The position numbers and the translations under genes are program-made. Below, one piece after another: positions 54,705-62,647 of a stretch of DNA of 64,000 nt. Source of the DNA: Candidatus Tectimicrobiota bacterium (GTDB lineage Bacteria > JACPUC01); NCBI GenBank assembly GCA_016192455.1, contig JACPUC010000007.1, forward strand, positions 132,720-196,719. The letters are read 5' to 3'. Positions within the stretch are counted from its first letter, which is position 1. Each line of letters begins with the position of its first letter. The notes beneath the pieces were generated by a model that saw only the letters and a program-made list of their open reading frames with translations, had not been told where the DNA came from and did not search any database.

Positions 54705-56785
54705 CACGCCGCTCCCTCCACGTGCACCACGATGTACCCGAACTCATTCACTTCCGCGGCATCGCCGGGGCCGAGGACCAGTGTCGAAGCGTATTCCTCG
54801 ACAATGGCCGGCCCCGTAAAGCGATCACCGCCAAGAAGGCTGCGCCGGTCGTAGATCGGGCATTCCACGAATCCCAGCCCCGGATAGTAGACGAACCGCC
54901 GGGCGGCCTTGATCGGCGCCGCGGCGGCGGGGCCGCCGCGTCCCGGCAACTTGGCAAAGGCAGGCTTCTGGCCCTTGCCAAGCGCAATCACCCGTGCATT
55001 CACCACCTCGACCGGCACCTCGCTGAAGGAATGACCGTAGCGCACCTCGTAGAGCCGATCAAACTCGGCGCGCGTGCGGTCGCGATGCTCAGGAGTGATG
55101 GTGTCGCCGCCGAGGGGGGTGGTCACGGCGTATTCCTGCCCGACGTAGCGCAGGTCAAGGAAGGCGGCGCAGGCGATGTTCTTCGGCGCGACCCCCTCGG
55201 CGCGGAGCCAATTCCGCCCCTCCTCCTTCAGCTCCGTGAGAAGCGCGTTCAGGTCCTGGAACGCGTCCCCCGAGAACGGCCGCACGCAGGTGCGCACGAA
55301 ATCGCGGCGCAAATCCGTGAGCACCATGCCGAGAGCGGAGAAGTGAGCCGGCATGGTGGGAATGATGACGCGCGGAATGGCCAGCTCGCGGGCGAGGGAG
55401 AGGGCGTGCATGGGACCGGCCCCGCCAAAGACCATCAAGGCGAAATCGCGCGGATCATAGCCCTTCTCGATGGTGATGGCGCGGACGGCCAGCGACATGT
55501 TCGACTCGGCGATGGTGAGGATGCCGGCGGCGGCCTCCTCCACCTCCAGCCCGAACGGCGCCGCGATGCGCTCCCGGATCGCGGCCTTGGCTTGCGCCGC
55601 CTCGAGCGGCATCTCGCCGCCCAAGAAGCGCGCGGCATCCACTCTTCCCAACGCGACGTTCGCGTCGGTGACCGTGGGTTCGCCGCCCCCCTTGCCGTAG
55701 CAGACAGGCCCCGGCTCGGCGCCGGCGCTGCGCGGCCCCACCTTCAGCGCGCCGGTTTCGTCAATCCAGGCGATGCTGCCGCCGCCGGTGCCCACCTCCA
55801 CGACTTCAATGACGGGCAGTTGCAGGGGATAGCCATCGGCGTAGCCGCCGAGGTAGTAGATCGGCGTCGTCTTCGGGATGCCGTGCTCAATGAGCGACGC
55901 CTTGGCGGTCGTCCCTCCCATGTCGAAGGCGATCAAGAACGGCTCATCGAGCTGGGTGCTGAGGTAGGCGGCCCCGATGACCCCCGCGACCGGCCCCGAC
56001 TCCACCATGCTCACCGGGAAGCGGCGCGCCGCATCCGAAGTCATCACCCCGCCGTTCGACTGCATGATGAGGAAGCTGCCGCGAAACCCCAGGCTGCCGT
56101 TCATCGCCTCCAGCCGGGCCACGTAGCGCTCCACGCGCGGCCCGACGTAGGCGTTCATGACCGTCGTGGAGGTGCGCTCGAACTCGCGCCATTCCCTGAC
56201 GATGTCACTCGACTCGCAGATGTACACCCCAGGCAAGGCGGCGCTCAGCGCGGCGCGCACCTGCTCCTCATGGCGCGGGTTGGCATAGGCGTGCAGCAGG
56301 CAGACGGCCACCGCCTCCAGACCATGCCGGCGGGCTGCATCGATCACCGCTTCGACGCTCTCCTCGGTCAGCGGCACAAGGACCTCCCCATCGGGAGTCA
56401 TCCGCTCCTCGACCTCGAAGCGCAGGTGCCGAGGCACCAGCGGCGTGGGCTTCTGATAGAAGAGGTTGTAGTTCTGGGGGCGATTGGCGCGACCGATTTC
56501 CAGGACGTCGCGGAAGCCGGCGGTGGTCACCAGGCCCGTCTTCGCGCCGGTCTTCTCGATGACCGTGTTGATGACCTGGGTGGTGCCATGGAAAAACGTC
56601 GCTACCTCGGTTAACGGGACGCCCGACTTCACCAGGCAGCTCCGGATGCCCTCGGTCAGATCGTTCGGCGTACTCGAAGACTTGCTGAGCGTGATCTGAC
56701 CATCCTCGAGGTTGAACGCGACGAGGTCCGTAAAGGTGCCGCCGATGTCAACCCCGAGAAGGCAGCGCGGAGCAGGTGCCGGCAT
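54704..56785 (-). CDS. hyuA: Hydantoinase A/5-oxoprolinase (N-methylhydantoinase alpha-type) subunit
   Basis: A 693-residue ATP-dependent hydantoinase A subunit of the ASKHA fold. GVDIGGTFTDLVAF is the N-terminal phosphate-binding motif and FDMGGTTAKASL a second. NTVIEKTGAKTGLVTT, VVEVGTGGGSIAWID and MVFGGAGPMHALSLA are family landmarks. The subunit supplies ATP hydrolysis to the HyuAB pair. GGGGAGAA precedes the start at 56785; the frame is open to 56839. It is the first gene of the operon, which runs hyuA, hyuB, ATPase, binding protein, two permeases, methyltransferase. Confidence 0.95.
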   Translation of the reverse strand: MPAPAPRCLLGVDIGGTFTDLVAFNLEDGQITLSKSSSTPNDLTEGIRSCLVKSGVPLTEVATFFHGTTQVINTVIEKTGAKTGLVTTAGFRDVLEIGRANRPQNYNLFYQKPTPLVPRHLRFEVEERMTPDGEVLVPLTEESVEAVIDAARRHGLEAVAVCLLHAYANPRHEEQVRAALSAALPGVYICESSDIVREWREFERTSTTVMNAYVGPRVERYVARLEAMNGSLGFRGSFLIMQSNGGVMTSDAARRFPVSMVESGPVAGVIGAAYLSTQLDEPFLIAFDMGGTTAKASLIEHGIPKTTPIYYLGGYADGYPLQLPVIEVVEVGTGGGSIAWIDETGALKVGPRSAGAEPGPVCYGKGGGEPTVTDANVALGRVDAARFLGGEMPLEAAQAKAAIRERIAAPFGLEVEEAAAGILTIAESNMSLAVRAITIEKGYDPRDFALMVFGGAGPMHALSLARELAIPRVIIPTMPAHFSALGMVLTDLRRDFVRTCVRPFSGDAFQDLNALLTELKEEGRNWLRAEGVAPKNIACAAFLDLRYVGQEYAVTTPLGGDTITPEHRDRTRAEFDRLYEVRYGHSFSEVPVEVVNARVIALGKGQKPAFAKLPGRGGPAAAAPIKAARRFVYYPGLGFVECPIYDRRSLLGGDRFTGPAIVEEYASTLVLGPGDAAEVNEFGYIVVHVEGAA

Positions 56786-57242
56786 GGGTTCTCCCCAGGC
56801 ATGCGCAGACGCTACCAGGTCCTCGGCAGGCGACCCCACGGCGGCTGCTGAGCGCCTCCGGCGGGGGACCTCGCCACCGTCAACGTCATCACCTCCAGCC
56901 GCCGCGCGTCATGCTCCGCCGACGCGGCGCCGCCAGGCCATGGGTTCATCAGCAGCCATCGGCAGAGGATGACGGTGATCATTCTACATCGTGGTCCAAC
57001 GTTGGGCAACGCTAGGCCGCCGGCGGTGGACCGGCGGACAGCCGAGGCGGTCTGCTCCTGCGGCGTGCAACCAGGCACTGCGTCTACTTGCTGAGCAAGT
57101 CGATGCGGCACGCCGACAGGGGGGGAACAAAGCCGTCACTGGATGCCATGGGAGGACATGCCGGCTCCCCGCGGAGGCAAGATGGAGGGGCGGTGACGCG
57201 GGTCGCCCAGCGGGGTCGGCGCGGGCTGGCTTGAGGCCCTGG
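56786..57242. other. Intergenic region upstream of hyuA
   Basis: About 460 bases containing the hyuA promoter by position. No recognisable promoter pair, operator or riboswitch was found. Open frames across it have shadow composition. Confidence 0.4.
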
Positions 57243-57920
57243 TCACAGGTGCGAGCGGAGGAACGCCAGCGTCTTCTCCCAGGCGTCCTTCGCCGAGGCT
57301 GGGTGGTAGCGGCGTGGACTGGTGTCATTAAAGAAGCCGTGCATGGCGCCGGGATAGATGTGGAAGGTGGCCTTCTTGCCGTGCGTACGCAAAGCACTCT
57401 TCAGGGACTCCACGGTAGCCAGGGGGATGTACTCGTCGTTTTCGGCGAAGAGGCCCAGGACGGGGGCTTGAAGGCCGGCGAGATCAGGCTGCACCTTGGG
57501 GTGAAAACCGTAGAAATCAACGCAGGCTCGAATGCCGGCGTTGGCGCAGGCGGCGAAAAGGGCAAGCTGCCCCCCCATGCAGAAACCGAGGATACCGACT
57601 CTCGCGGAGGCGACGGCTTCGTGATCCAGCAGGAACTGCACCGCGCCGCGCAGGTCCTTCTCAGTCTGGGCGATGTTGAGGGCCATCATCAAGCGTTCCG
57701 CGTCGTCCGGCTCGGAGGTCCTCTTGCCGCGATAGAGGTCGGGCGCCAGGCCCACGAATCCCTCGCCGGCGAGACGATCGGTCACCCCCTTAATATGGTC
57801 GACAAGCCCCCACCAGCCTTGGATGACAATGACCGCCGGGGCGGGCAGGCTCGCCGGCAAACTCAGATAGCCGTCGCACGTTCGGCCGTTCGCCCGAAAG
57901 GTAATCAGCGCTCCGCGCAT
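57243..57920 (-). CDS. Dienelactone hydrolase family protein
   Basis: A 225-residue alpha/beta hydrolase. The triad is Cys114 in GILGFCMGGQ, Asp162 in AENDEYIP and His194 in GAMHGFFND, the Cys-Asp-His arrangement of dienelactone hydrolases. QGWWGLVDHIK is the oxyanion/lid region, and the length is normal. Classical members open dienelactones in chloroaromatic breakdown; many relatives are broad esterases. The triad is complete, so it should be active. It is monocistronic and divergent from selD, with 249 bases between the starts. Confidence 0.93.
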   Translation of the reverse strand: MRGALITFRANGRTCDGYLSLPASLPAPAVIVIQGWWGLVDHIKGVTDRLAGEGFVGLAPDLYRGKRTSEPDDAERLMMALNIAQTEKDLRGAVQFLLDHEAVASARVGILGFCMGGQLALFAACANAGIRACVDFYGFHPKVQPDLAGLQAPVLGLFAENDEYIPLATVESLKSALRTHGKKATFHIYPGAMHGFFNDTSPRRYHPASAKDAWEKTLAFLRSHL

Positions 57921-58169
57921 CGTCAGTCCTCCCTGAGAATCACCTTAGTCACAAAAATGTGAGGTACGCCGCGGCTTGTCGCACCGCCCTGGCTGCCGCC
58001 GAGGCGCTCTGAAGAGTGCGCCGCGAGGCCATTCCCCTTGTTTCTCCTCAGGCCGCTCGTTATCATTGACGGGGCGCGAGAGAATCGAGGTGAGCTAAAC
58101 GAGAGGCGTACGCAGCTCCGGCGGCTCGCAACATCATACACGCGACCAGAGGATGAGCAGGAACGATCC

Positions 58170-59213
58170 ATGGCAACGTCTTCCGTTAAGCTGACGAGTA
58201 CCGTGAAGGTGGCTGGCTGAGCGGCGAAGCTGGGTCCGGGGGACCTTGAAGAAGCCGTCCGCGGCCTGCCAAGGCGCGATGATCCGAATCTCCTCGTGGG
58301 ACTGGAGTTCTCCGACGATGCGGGAGTCTACCGCCTGCGCGACGACCTGGCTATTGTGCAAACGGTCGATTTCATCACCCCGATCGTCGATGACCCTTAC
58401 ACCTTCGGCCAGATTGCCGCAACCAACGCCATTAGTGACATTTACGCGATGGGGGGCAGGCCGGTCACGGCGATGAACGTGGTGGCCTTTCCTGCCGGGA
58501 AACTCGACATCGAGGTGCTGCGGGACGTCCTGCGTGGGGGTGCGGAGAAGATCCACGAAGCCGATGCCGTCTTGGTGGGGGGGCATACGATCACGGATGA
58601 GGAGTTCAAGTACGGTCTCTCGGTGACCGGTGTCGTGCACCCGCAGAAGATTCTGAGAAACGGCGGGGCGCAGGTGGGCGATCTGCTGATCCTCACCAAG
58701 GCGGTCGGCACGGGTATCGTGAACACCGGCGTGAAGCGCGGCGCCGCCACGGACGAGGCGGTCCAGGATGCGATCACGAGCATGTGCGAGCTGAACCGTT
58801 ACGCCGCCGAGGTGATGAGCGAGTTTCCCGTGCACGCCTGCACGGACATCACCGGCTTCGGTCTGCTCGGCCATGCCAAGGAGATGGCGGTGGCCAGCGA
58901 AGCCGGGCTGATCATCAACGCCGATCGGGTGCCCCTCCTTACGGGAGCCCTTGAGTTGGCGCGGCAGAAGATGATCCCCGGCGGGTCCCTTCGGAATCGG
59001 GACTACCTGGCGCGCTACGTGGAGGTCAGCGCGCGGGTTCCCGAAGCCCAGGCGATGCTCCTCTTCGATGCCCAAACCTCCGGCGGCTTGCTCATCTCCC
59101 TCTCCGCCACCCTGGCGGATGAACTGCTGGCCGGGTTGCATGCCCGTGGCATCAAGTCCGCCGCCATCATCGGCGAGGTGACGGGGGCGCCCGTCAAGGT
59201 GAGGGTGCGCTAA
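58170..59213 (+). CDS. selD: Selenide, water dikinase SelD with in-frame UGA (selenocysteine) at residue 17
   Basis: A 347-residue protein when the UGA at 58218-58220 is read as selenocysteine. It makes selenophosphate from selenide and ATP, the donor for selenocysteine and selenouridine. The N terminus reads MATSSVKLTSTVKVAG-Sec-AAK. Sec17 and Lys20 fall exactly where E. coli SelD has catalytic Cys17 and Lys20. DDPYTFGQIAATNAISDIYA, FEFPVHACTDITGFGLLGH-type and FDAQTSGGLLIS motifs follow in the same frame. AGGA lies 8 bases before the ATG. Gene finders would start it at 58296 and lose the active site. Sec-containing SelDs are known in several bacteria and archaea. The organism should therefore have selA, selB and selC, none of which is seen here. 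Confidence 0.9.
58218..58262 (+). promoter_or_regulatory. UGA selenocysteine codon with bacterial SECIS-like hairpin
   Basis: The UGA is at 58218-58220. The upper stem GGTCC (58233-58237) pairs with GGACC (58241-58245), extended by a G-U pair (58232-58246), around a GGG loop (58238-58240) starting 18 bases after the UGA. GCGG (58221-58224) can pair with CCGC (58259-58262) as a lower stem. Bacterial SECIS elements place a G-bearing loop at about this distance, where SelB binds. Confidence 0.7.
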
Positions 59214-59242
59214 GGTTGGGAAAGCACCCGCCGAGGCGGAGT

Positions 59243-59267
59243 AAAGCCGGAGACGCTCTCCGGCTTT
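59243..59267 (+). terminator. Intrinsic terminator-like hairpin after selD
   Basis: A perfect 10-bp stem: AAAGCCGGAG (59243-59252) with CTCCGGCTTT (59258-59267), 5-base loop, 30 bases after the selD stop. The A-rich 5' and T-rich 3' arms fit a Rho-independent terminator, although no further T-run follows. The rest of the gap to 59561 shows no gene. Confidence 0.75.
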
Positions 59268-59561
59268 GCCATGTCACACGACCTGCCCTTCCACCGCCAA
59301 CGCTGGGGCCGTCGCGCGGCGGGGGGCGCCGCGGCCCTTGCGGCATGCCGGACGCATGCGCCGCGGCCCGCGCTGCGAGACTGGACCGGCGAGCACCCGC
59401 AGTCCTTCGTCTCTCCGCCAACTCGAGAAACAACCGCCTCGCCGCGGCAATACTTCACTCCGCGGGGAAGAAAGGCCTCCGCTTCGAGGCTCCCCGCGAG
59501 GTCTCCGCATGCTGTCGCCCGTCGCGCCGCAAGGTGGCCTGCCCGCGACTCGAACAGGCGG

Positions 59562-60686
59562 TTAGTGCTCCATGCGTTGCGGGCTCGACGCCAGGCGCTG
59601 CTCGGCGGCGGCCCGCATGATCGTATCCGGGATCACACGGCGCGTGCCGAGGCCGAGGATGAAGTGGTTCGGTCTGCTGAAGATGCGATCGGTGATCGTG
59701 CCGATGGCTTTCCAATCAACGGGGCAGAGCCGCAGCTCGCGGCTGAGGGCTTCAATGGCGTGCGCGCTGGCAAGGAAATCGCCGCTGAACTTCACCTCCT
59801 TGAGGAATCGCTGGTTGTGCAGGGTGACGCAGGCCTCGAAGGCGCCGAATTGAATAGGAGTCGTGGCGCTGCCGAATGGCTGCTCACTCATCGCGCTGGA
59901 AGCAAGCCAGGCAGGTTCCTGGAACGTGCTCGTGCGCATCACCTCGAGGTAGGAGTGCTCCAGGTGATTGAACTCTCGTTCCTGGACCTGCATGGCGTAG
60001 TGCTCGGCGTAGCCGTGGACGATCGCCGCCACCAGCTCATCCCGCGGGATGGCGCGTCCCACCGCCTCCTCCAGCGTGCAGCACTCCGTCTCCTGCGGGA
60101 GGTCTTCCCGCCCGGCGGGATCAACTCCAGCCTCCGCCAGCCAGGCGGCCGCCACGGCGAACGACTGGCGCCAGGCCAGGACGCACTCGAGGAGAACCGC
60201 GCCCGCTTCATCCACCTCGAAGGAGACCCAGCCCACCTTCTTGCTCTGCGCGGTAAGAAAATCTCGCCCCGGGTAGAAGGAGCGCGCACCAAGCCGATTC
60301 AGCCCCTTGAGGATACCGCGCACGTAACGGTTGATTACCTTTTCGGGCGGCAGGGGCTTGGGAAAGCTGTTGGGAAGCATCTCTACGGCGCGCGGCATGA
60401 CGAAGGAGACGTGCAGGAATTCCTCGCCACCGGGGATAAGCCGGCCGCCGGTGAGGCGTCGCTGCGCCTCCACCGTAGCCGCGCCGGCCTGGCGCTCGAA
60501 GAACGGCGCCGGCAGGCGCTGGTAACGACCGAAGCGTAGGCTGGGGCCCGCCATGGTCGAGCAGCGCAGAACCGGCTCGCGCGACCTCGCCGCCTTCTGC
60601 GTGGCATGCATCAGATAGCGGTCGATCGCGAGACTCTGGGCCGCCGTCTGCTCAAGGAAGGGAACGACCTGGAGGATGAGCGTCAT
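59562..60686 (-). CDS. Lipoate-protein ligase A family protein
   Basis: A 374-residue BPL/LplA-fold protein. RFGRYQRLP (51-59), RRLTGGRLIPGGEEFLH (76-92, the family's RR-GG loop binding the acyl-AMP) and RDFLTAQSKKVGWVSFE (141-157, with the likely catalytic Lys149/150) are those of lipoate-protein ligases. The acylation loop has GGRLIPGGEE where LplA has GGGxVxHD, so it is a divergent branch. About 150 C-terminal residues extend beyond the catalytic core. GGGAGAAG precedes the start at 60686. It may load lipoate or an octanoyl group on carrier domains. No lipoylated enzyme gene is adjacent. Confidence 0.82.
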   Translation of the reverse strand: MTLILQVVPFLEQTAAQSLAIDRYLMHATQKAARSREPVLRCSTMAGPSLRFGRYQRLPAPFFERQAGAATVEAQRRLTGGRLIPGGEEFLHVSFVMPRAVEMLPNSFPKPLPPEKVINRYVRGILKGLNRLGARSFYPGRDFLTAQSKKVGWVSFEVDEAGAVLLECVLAWRQSFAVAAAWLAEAGVDPAGREDLPQETECCTLEEAVGRAIPRDELVAAIVHGYAEHYAMQVQEREFNHLEHSYLEVMRTSTFQEPAWLASSAMSEQPFGSATTPIQFGAFEACVTLHNQRFLKEVKFSGDFLASAHAIEALSRELRLCPVDWKAIGTITDRIFSRPNHFILGLGTRRVIPDTIMRAAAEQRLASSPQRMEH

Positions 60687-60934
60687 CTTCTCTCCCTGCA
60701 CGGGAAGAACTCCGCACCACACCCTTGGACAGGAACAGCTCGCAGGCTCTTGTACCAGCTCCCTGGCGCCCCCCACCCTCATCAGGTGCGCTGCTGCCGG
60801 GGTAGAGCTTCCTCCTTGGCCCCGTCGCCCCTCCGCAAGCAGCTCATGCGGGCCGCCCGCATCGCGGCCCCGGTCAGGGAGTTCACCGGCGGGCGCAGCC
60901 GCACCAGCGCTCCTCCTCTTTCAAGCCCCCCGCG

Positions 60935-60963
60935 TTGCGCGCTCCTTCACCTGACAGTATAAT
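60935..60963 (+). promoter_or_regulatory. Sigma-70-like promoter of the queuosine-precursor transporter gene
   Basis: TTGCGC (60935-60940), a 17-base spacer and a perfect TATAAT (60958-60963). Transcription from about 60970 gives a leader of about 115 bases before the ATG at 61083. No preQ1 riboswitch fold was recognised in this leader. Confidence 0.65.
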
Positions 60964-61082
60964 GGCTGACGATGCGCTGTCGAGCGCGCAGTGACGCCTT
61001 GCCAACCCCATGCTCCGGGTGGCTCACCTTCCTCGCGCCAGCAGGCGCGAAGCGCCGCAATTCCCGCCGGACGATTGATCCC

Positions 61083-61769
61083 ATGAATGAGATCCTCTTC
61101 TTCGCACTCACCCTCATCGGCTTGGGCGCCAGCCTCATTGCGTTCAGAGCCGGGAAAGTGTGGCTGACGGCCTTGGTGGGCGTGAATATCGTCCTCGCCA
61201 ACATCTTCGTGACCAAGCAGATCGACATCTTCGGCCTGCAGGGAACCGGCGGCATCGTCCTCTACGCGGCAATCTTCCTGTCAACCGACCTGCTCTGCGA
61301 GCATTACGGCGAAGAGGAGGCGCGCGACGCCGTCTACGTAGGCTTCTTCTGCGCTCTGCTCTTCCTGCTGACCTCGCAGGTGCTGCTCCTCTTCACCCCC
61401 GCGCCGCGGGATCAGGCCCACCCCGCCATGCAGGTTCTCTTCGGGGCGCAGCCGCGCATCATCGGCGCCAGCCTCCTTGCCTACCTCGTCTCGCAGCTCC
61501 ACGATGTGTGGAGCTTCGGCCTCCTGCGCCGACTCACACAGGGTCGCCACCCATGGCTGCGGAACAACGGCTCCACTTGGGTGAGCCAGGCGATCGACAC
61601 CGTCCTCTTCAACGGCCTCGCATTTGCCGGCGTCTTTCCAGCGCGCGTCGTGGTGCAGATCATCATCTCGTCCTACATCCTGAAAATCATCGTGGCGATC
61701 ATCGACACGCCGTTCTTTTACGCTGGCTTCTGGCTGCACCCCGCGACCGACCGCAGCAAGGCGAGGTGA
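61083..61769 (+). CDS. yhhQ: Queuosine precursor transporter (VUT/YhhQ family)
   Basis: A 228-residue inner-membrane protein with about six helices. LTALVGVNIVLANIFVTKQI opens the family-typical stretch. GGIVLYAAIFLSTDLLCEHYG, LVSQLHDVWSFG and WVSQAIDTVLFN carry the conserved polar residues of the VUT/YhhQ family, which imports preQ0/preQ1 for tRNA queuosine synthesis. The start at 61083 was chosen because the conserved part follows directly; the frame is open to 60972. It has its own promoter (60935-60963) and is convergent with the EamA gene. No queuosine biosynthesis genes are adjacent. Confidence 0.92.
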   Translation: MNEILFFALTLIGLGASLIAFRAGKVWLTALVGVNIVLANIFVTKQIDIFGLQGTGGIVLYAAIFLSTDLLCEHYGEEEARDAVYVGFFCALLFLLTSQVLLLFTPAPRDQAHPAMQVLFGAQPRIIGASLLAYLVSQLHDVWSFGLLRRLTQGRHPWLRNNGSTWVSQAIDTVLFNGLAFAGVFPARVVVQIIISSYILKIIVAIIDTPFFYAGFWLHPATDRSKAR

Positions 61770-61829
61770 GCGGCGCCGGCGACAAGCTGGGGAATTAGTC
61801 CTGCTTGCGAGTGGCCGCTGATGAGTCGA

Positions 61830-62243
61830 TCAGAGCGATACGAGGATGCCTGCCAGGATTGCCAGGCCGATCCCCAGCAACTGCAGGCCGCTCAGAGGTT
61901 CCTTCAGGATCACGACGCTCAGCAAGAGCGTGACGACAGGGTAGAGGGCCGTCAGGGGGACGATGATGGCAACTTTCCCCATCTCGATGGCGCGAAAGAA
62001 GAAGTACACCGCCCAACCGGTCAAGGCGCCGCCCAGCATGCCCCACAGCGCTCCCGCCAGGTTCAGGTTCCGGTGCGGTTGCCCCGAAGAAAGCACCATG
62101 TAGAGGACCACGCTGAAGTAGCCGACGTACCCCATCAGGAAGACCGACTTCGCGGTGATATGCTCCACCGCGAGCTTCCCGACGATTCCCCACAACCCCC
62201 AGAAGAGGATCACCAGCAAGCTGTAGAGAAGCCAGGTTTCCAT
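61830..62243 (-). CDS. Small EamA/DMT-family membrane protein
   Basis: A 137-residue protein with a single EamA module: ILFWGLWGIVGKLAVEHIT in the first helix, GALTGWAVYFFFRAIEMGKV and VVTLLLSVVILKEPLSGLQL toward the end. DMT transporters usually carry two such modules; this one-module form (four to five helices) would work as a dimer. Its substrate is unknown. AGGAGAGG precedes the start at 62243; the frame is open to 62342. It stands alone on the minus strand, convergent with yhhQ. Confidence 0.9.
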   Translation of the reverse strand: METWLLYSLLVILFWGLWGIVGKLAVEHITAKSVFLMGYVGYFSVVLYMVLSSGQPHRNLNLAGALWGMLGGALTGWAVYFFFRAIEMGKVAIIVPLTALYPVVTLLLSVVILKEPLSGLQLLGIGLAILAGILVSL

Positions 62244-62647
62244 ATTCACCTCTCCTGCGTCCCGGCTTGCGTCTGCTCGAAGCACGCGAGTTCGCGCGCG
62301 CGGCCTGCCCCAGCAATGGAGCTGGAACGATAGCGCGACCAAACCGTCGCCCCCCTCAAATCCACATCACGTCTCTCCCATCAGAGCTGCCCGCCGATGC
62401 GCCAACGGCAGCGCTCCCAACCTTTTTCCGGACCTAGCGCGCAAAGAGACGGAGCCGAGAGGGCTTCTGGAGTGCCCAAGGCGAGTGGCCGCGGAATCGC
62501 CGCCGGGCGCAGAAGCAGACAGGCCGACCCGTGGCCCGGATCGGCCTGCCCGCGCTGCGCTGGAGCTTTGTTCTCCTGCGTCGCCGTGCCGGCGCGGGAA
62601 CGGCGTGGTGGAACTCTCATCCCCGCCCCAACGTGGCCGCCGCCTGT
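62244..62647. other. Intergenic region with hairpin after the Ig-repeat gene
   Basis: About 400 bases. CAGGCCGA (62520-62527) pairs with TCGGCCTG (62541-62548) around a 13-base loop, about 100 bases after the Ig-repeat gene's stop on the minus strand; it may act as a weak terminator. No gene is supported. Confidence 0.45.

Noticed and set aside
58296-59213. selD starting at the ATG at 58296, upstream UGA as a true stop.
   Set aside because: This start lacks the catalytic N terminus, while the upstream frame carries the expected Sec17/Lys20 context, a ribosome binding site and a SECIS-like hairpin.
59540-59570. A GTTCGAGTC-like sequence on the minus strand suggesting a tRNA T-arm.
   Set aside because: No 5-bp T-stem or acceptor stem can be formed around it.
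60964-61082. A preQ1 riboswitch in front of the queuosine-precursor transporter.
   Set aside because: No preQ1-I or preQ1-II core sequence or pseudoknot was seen.
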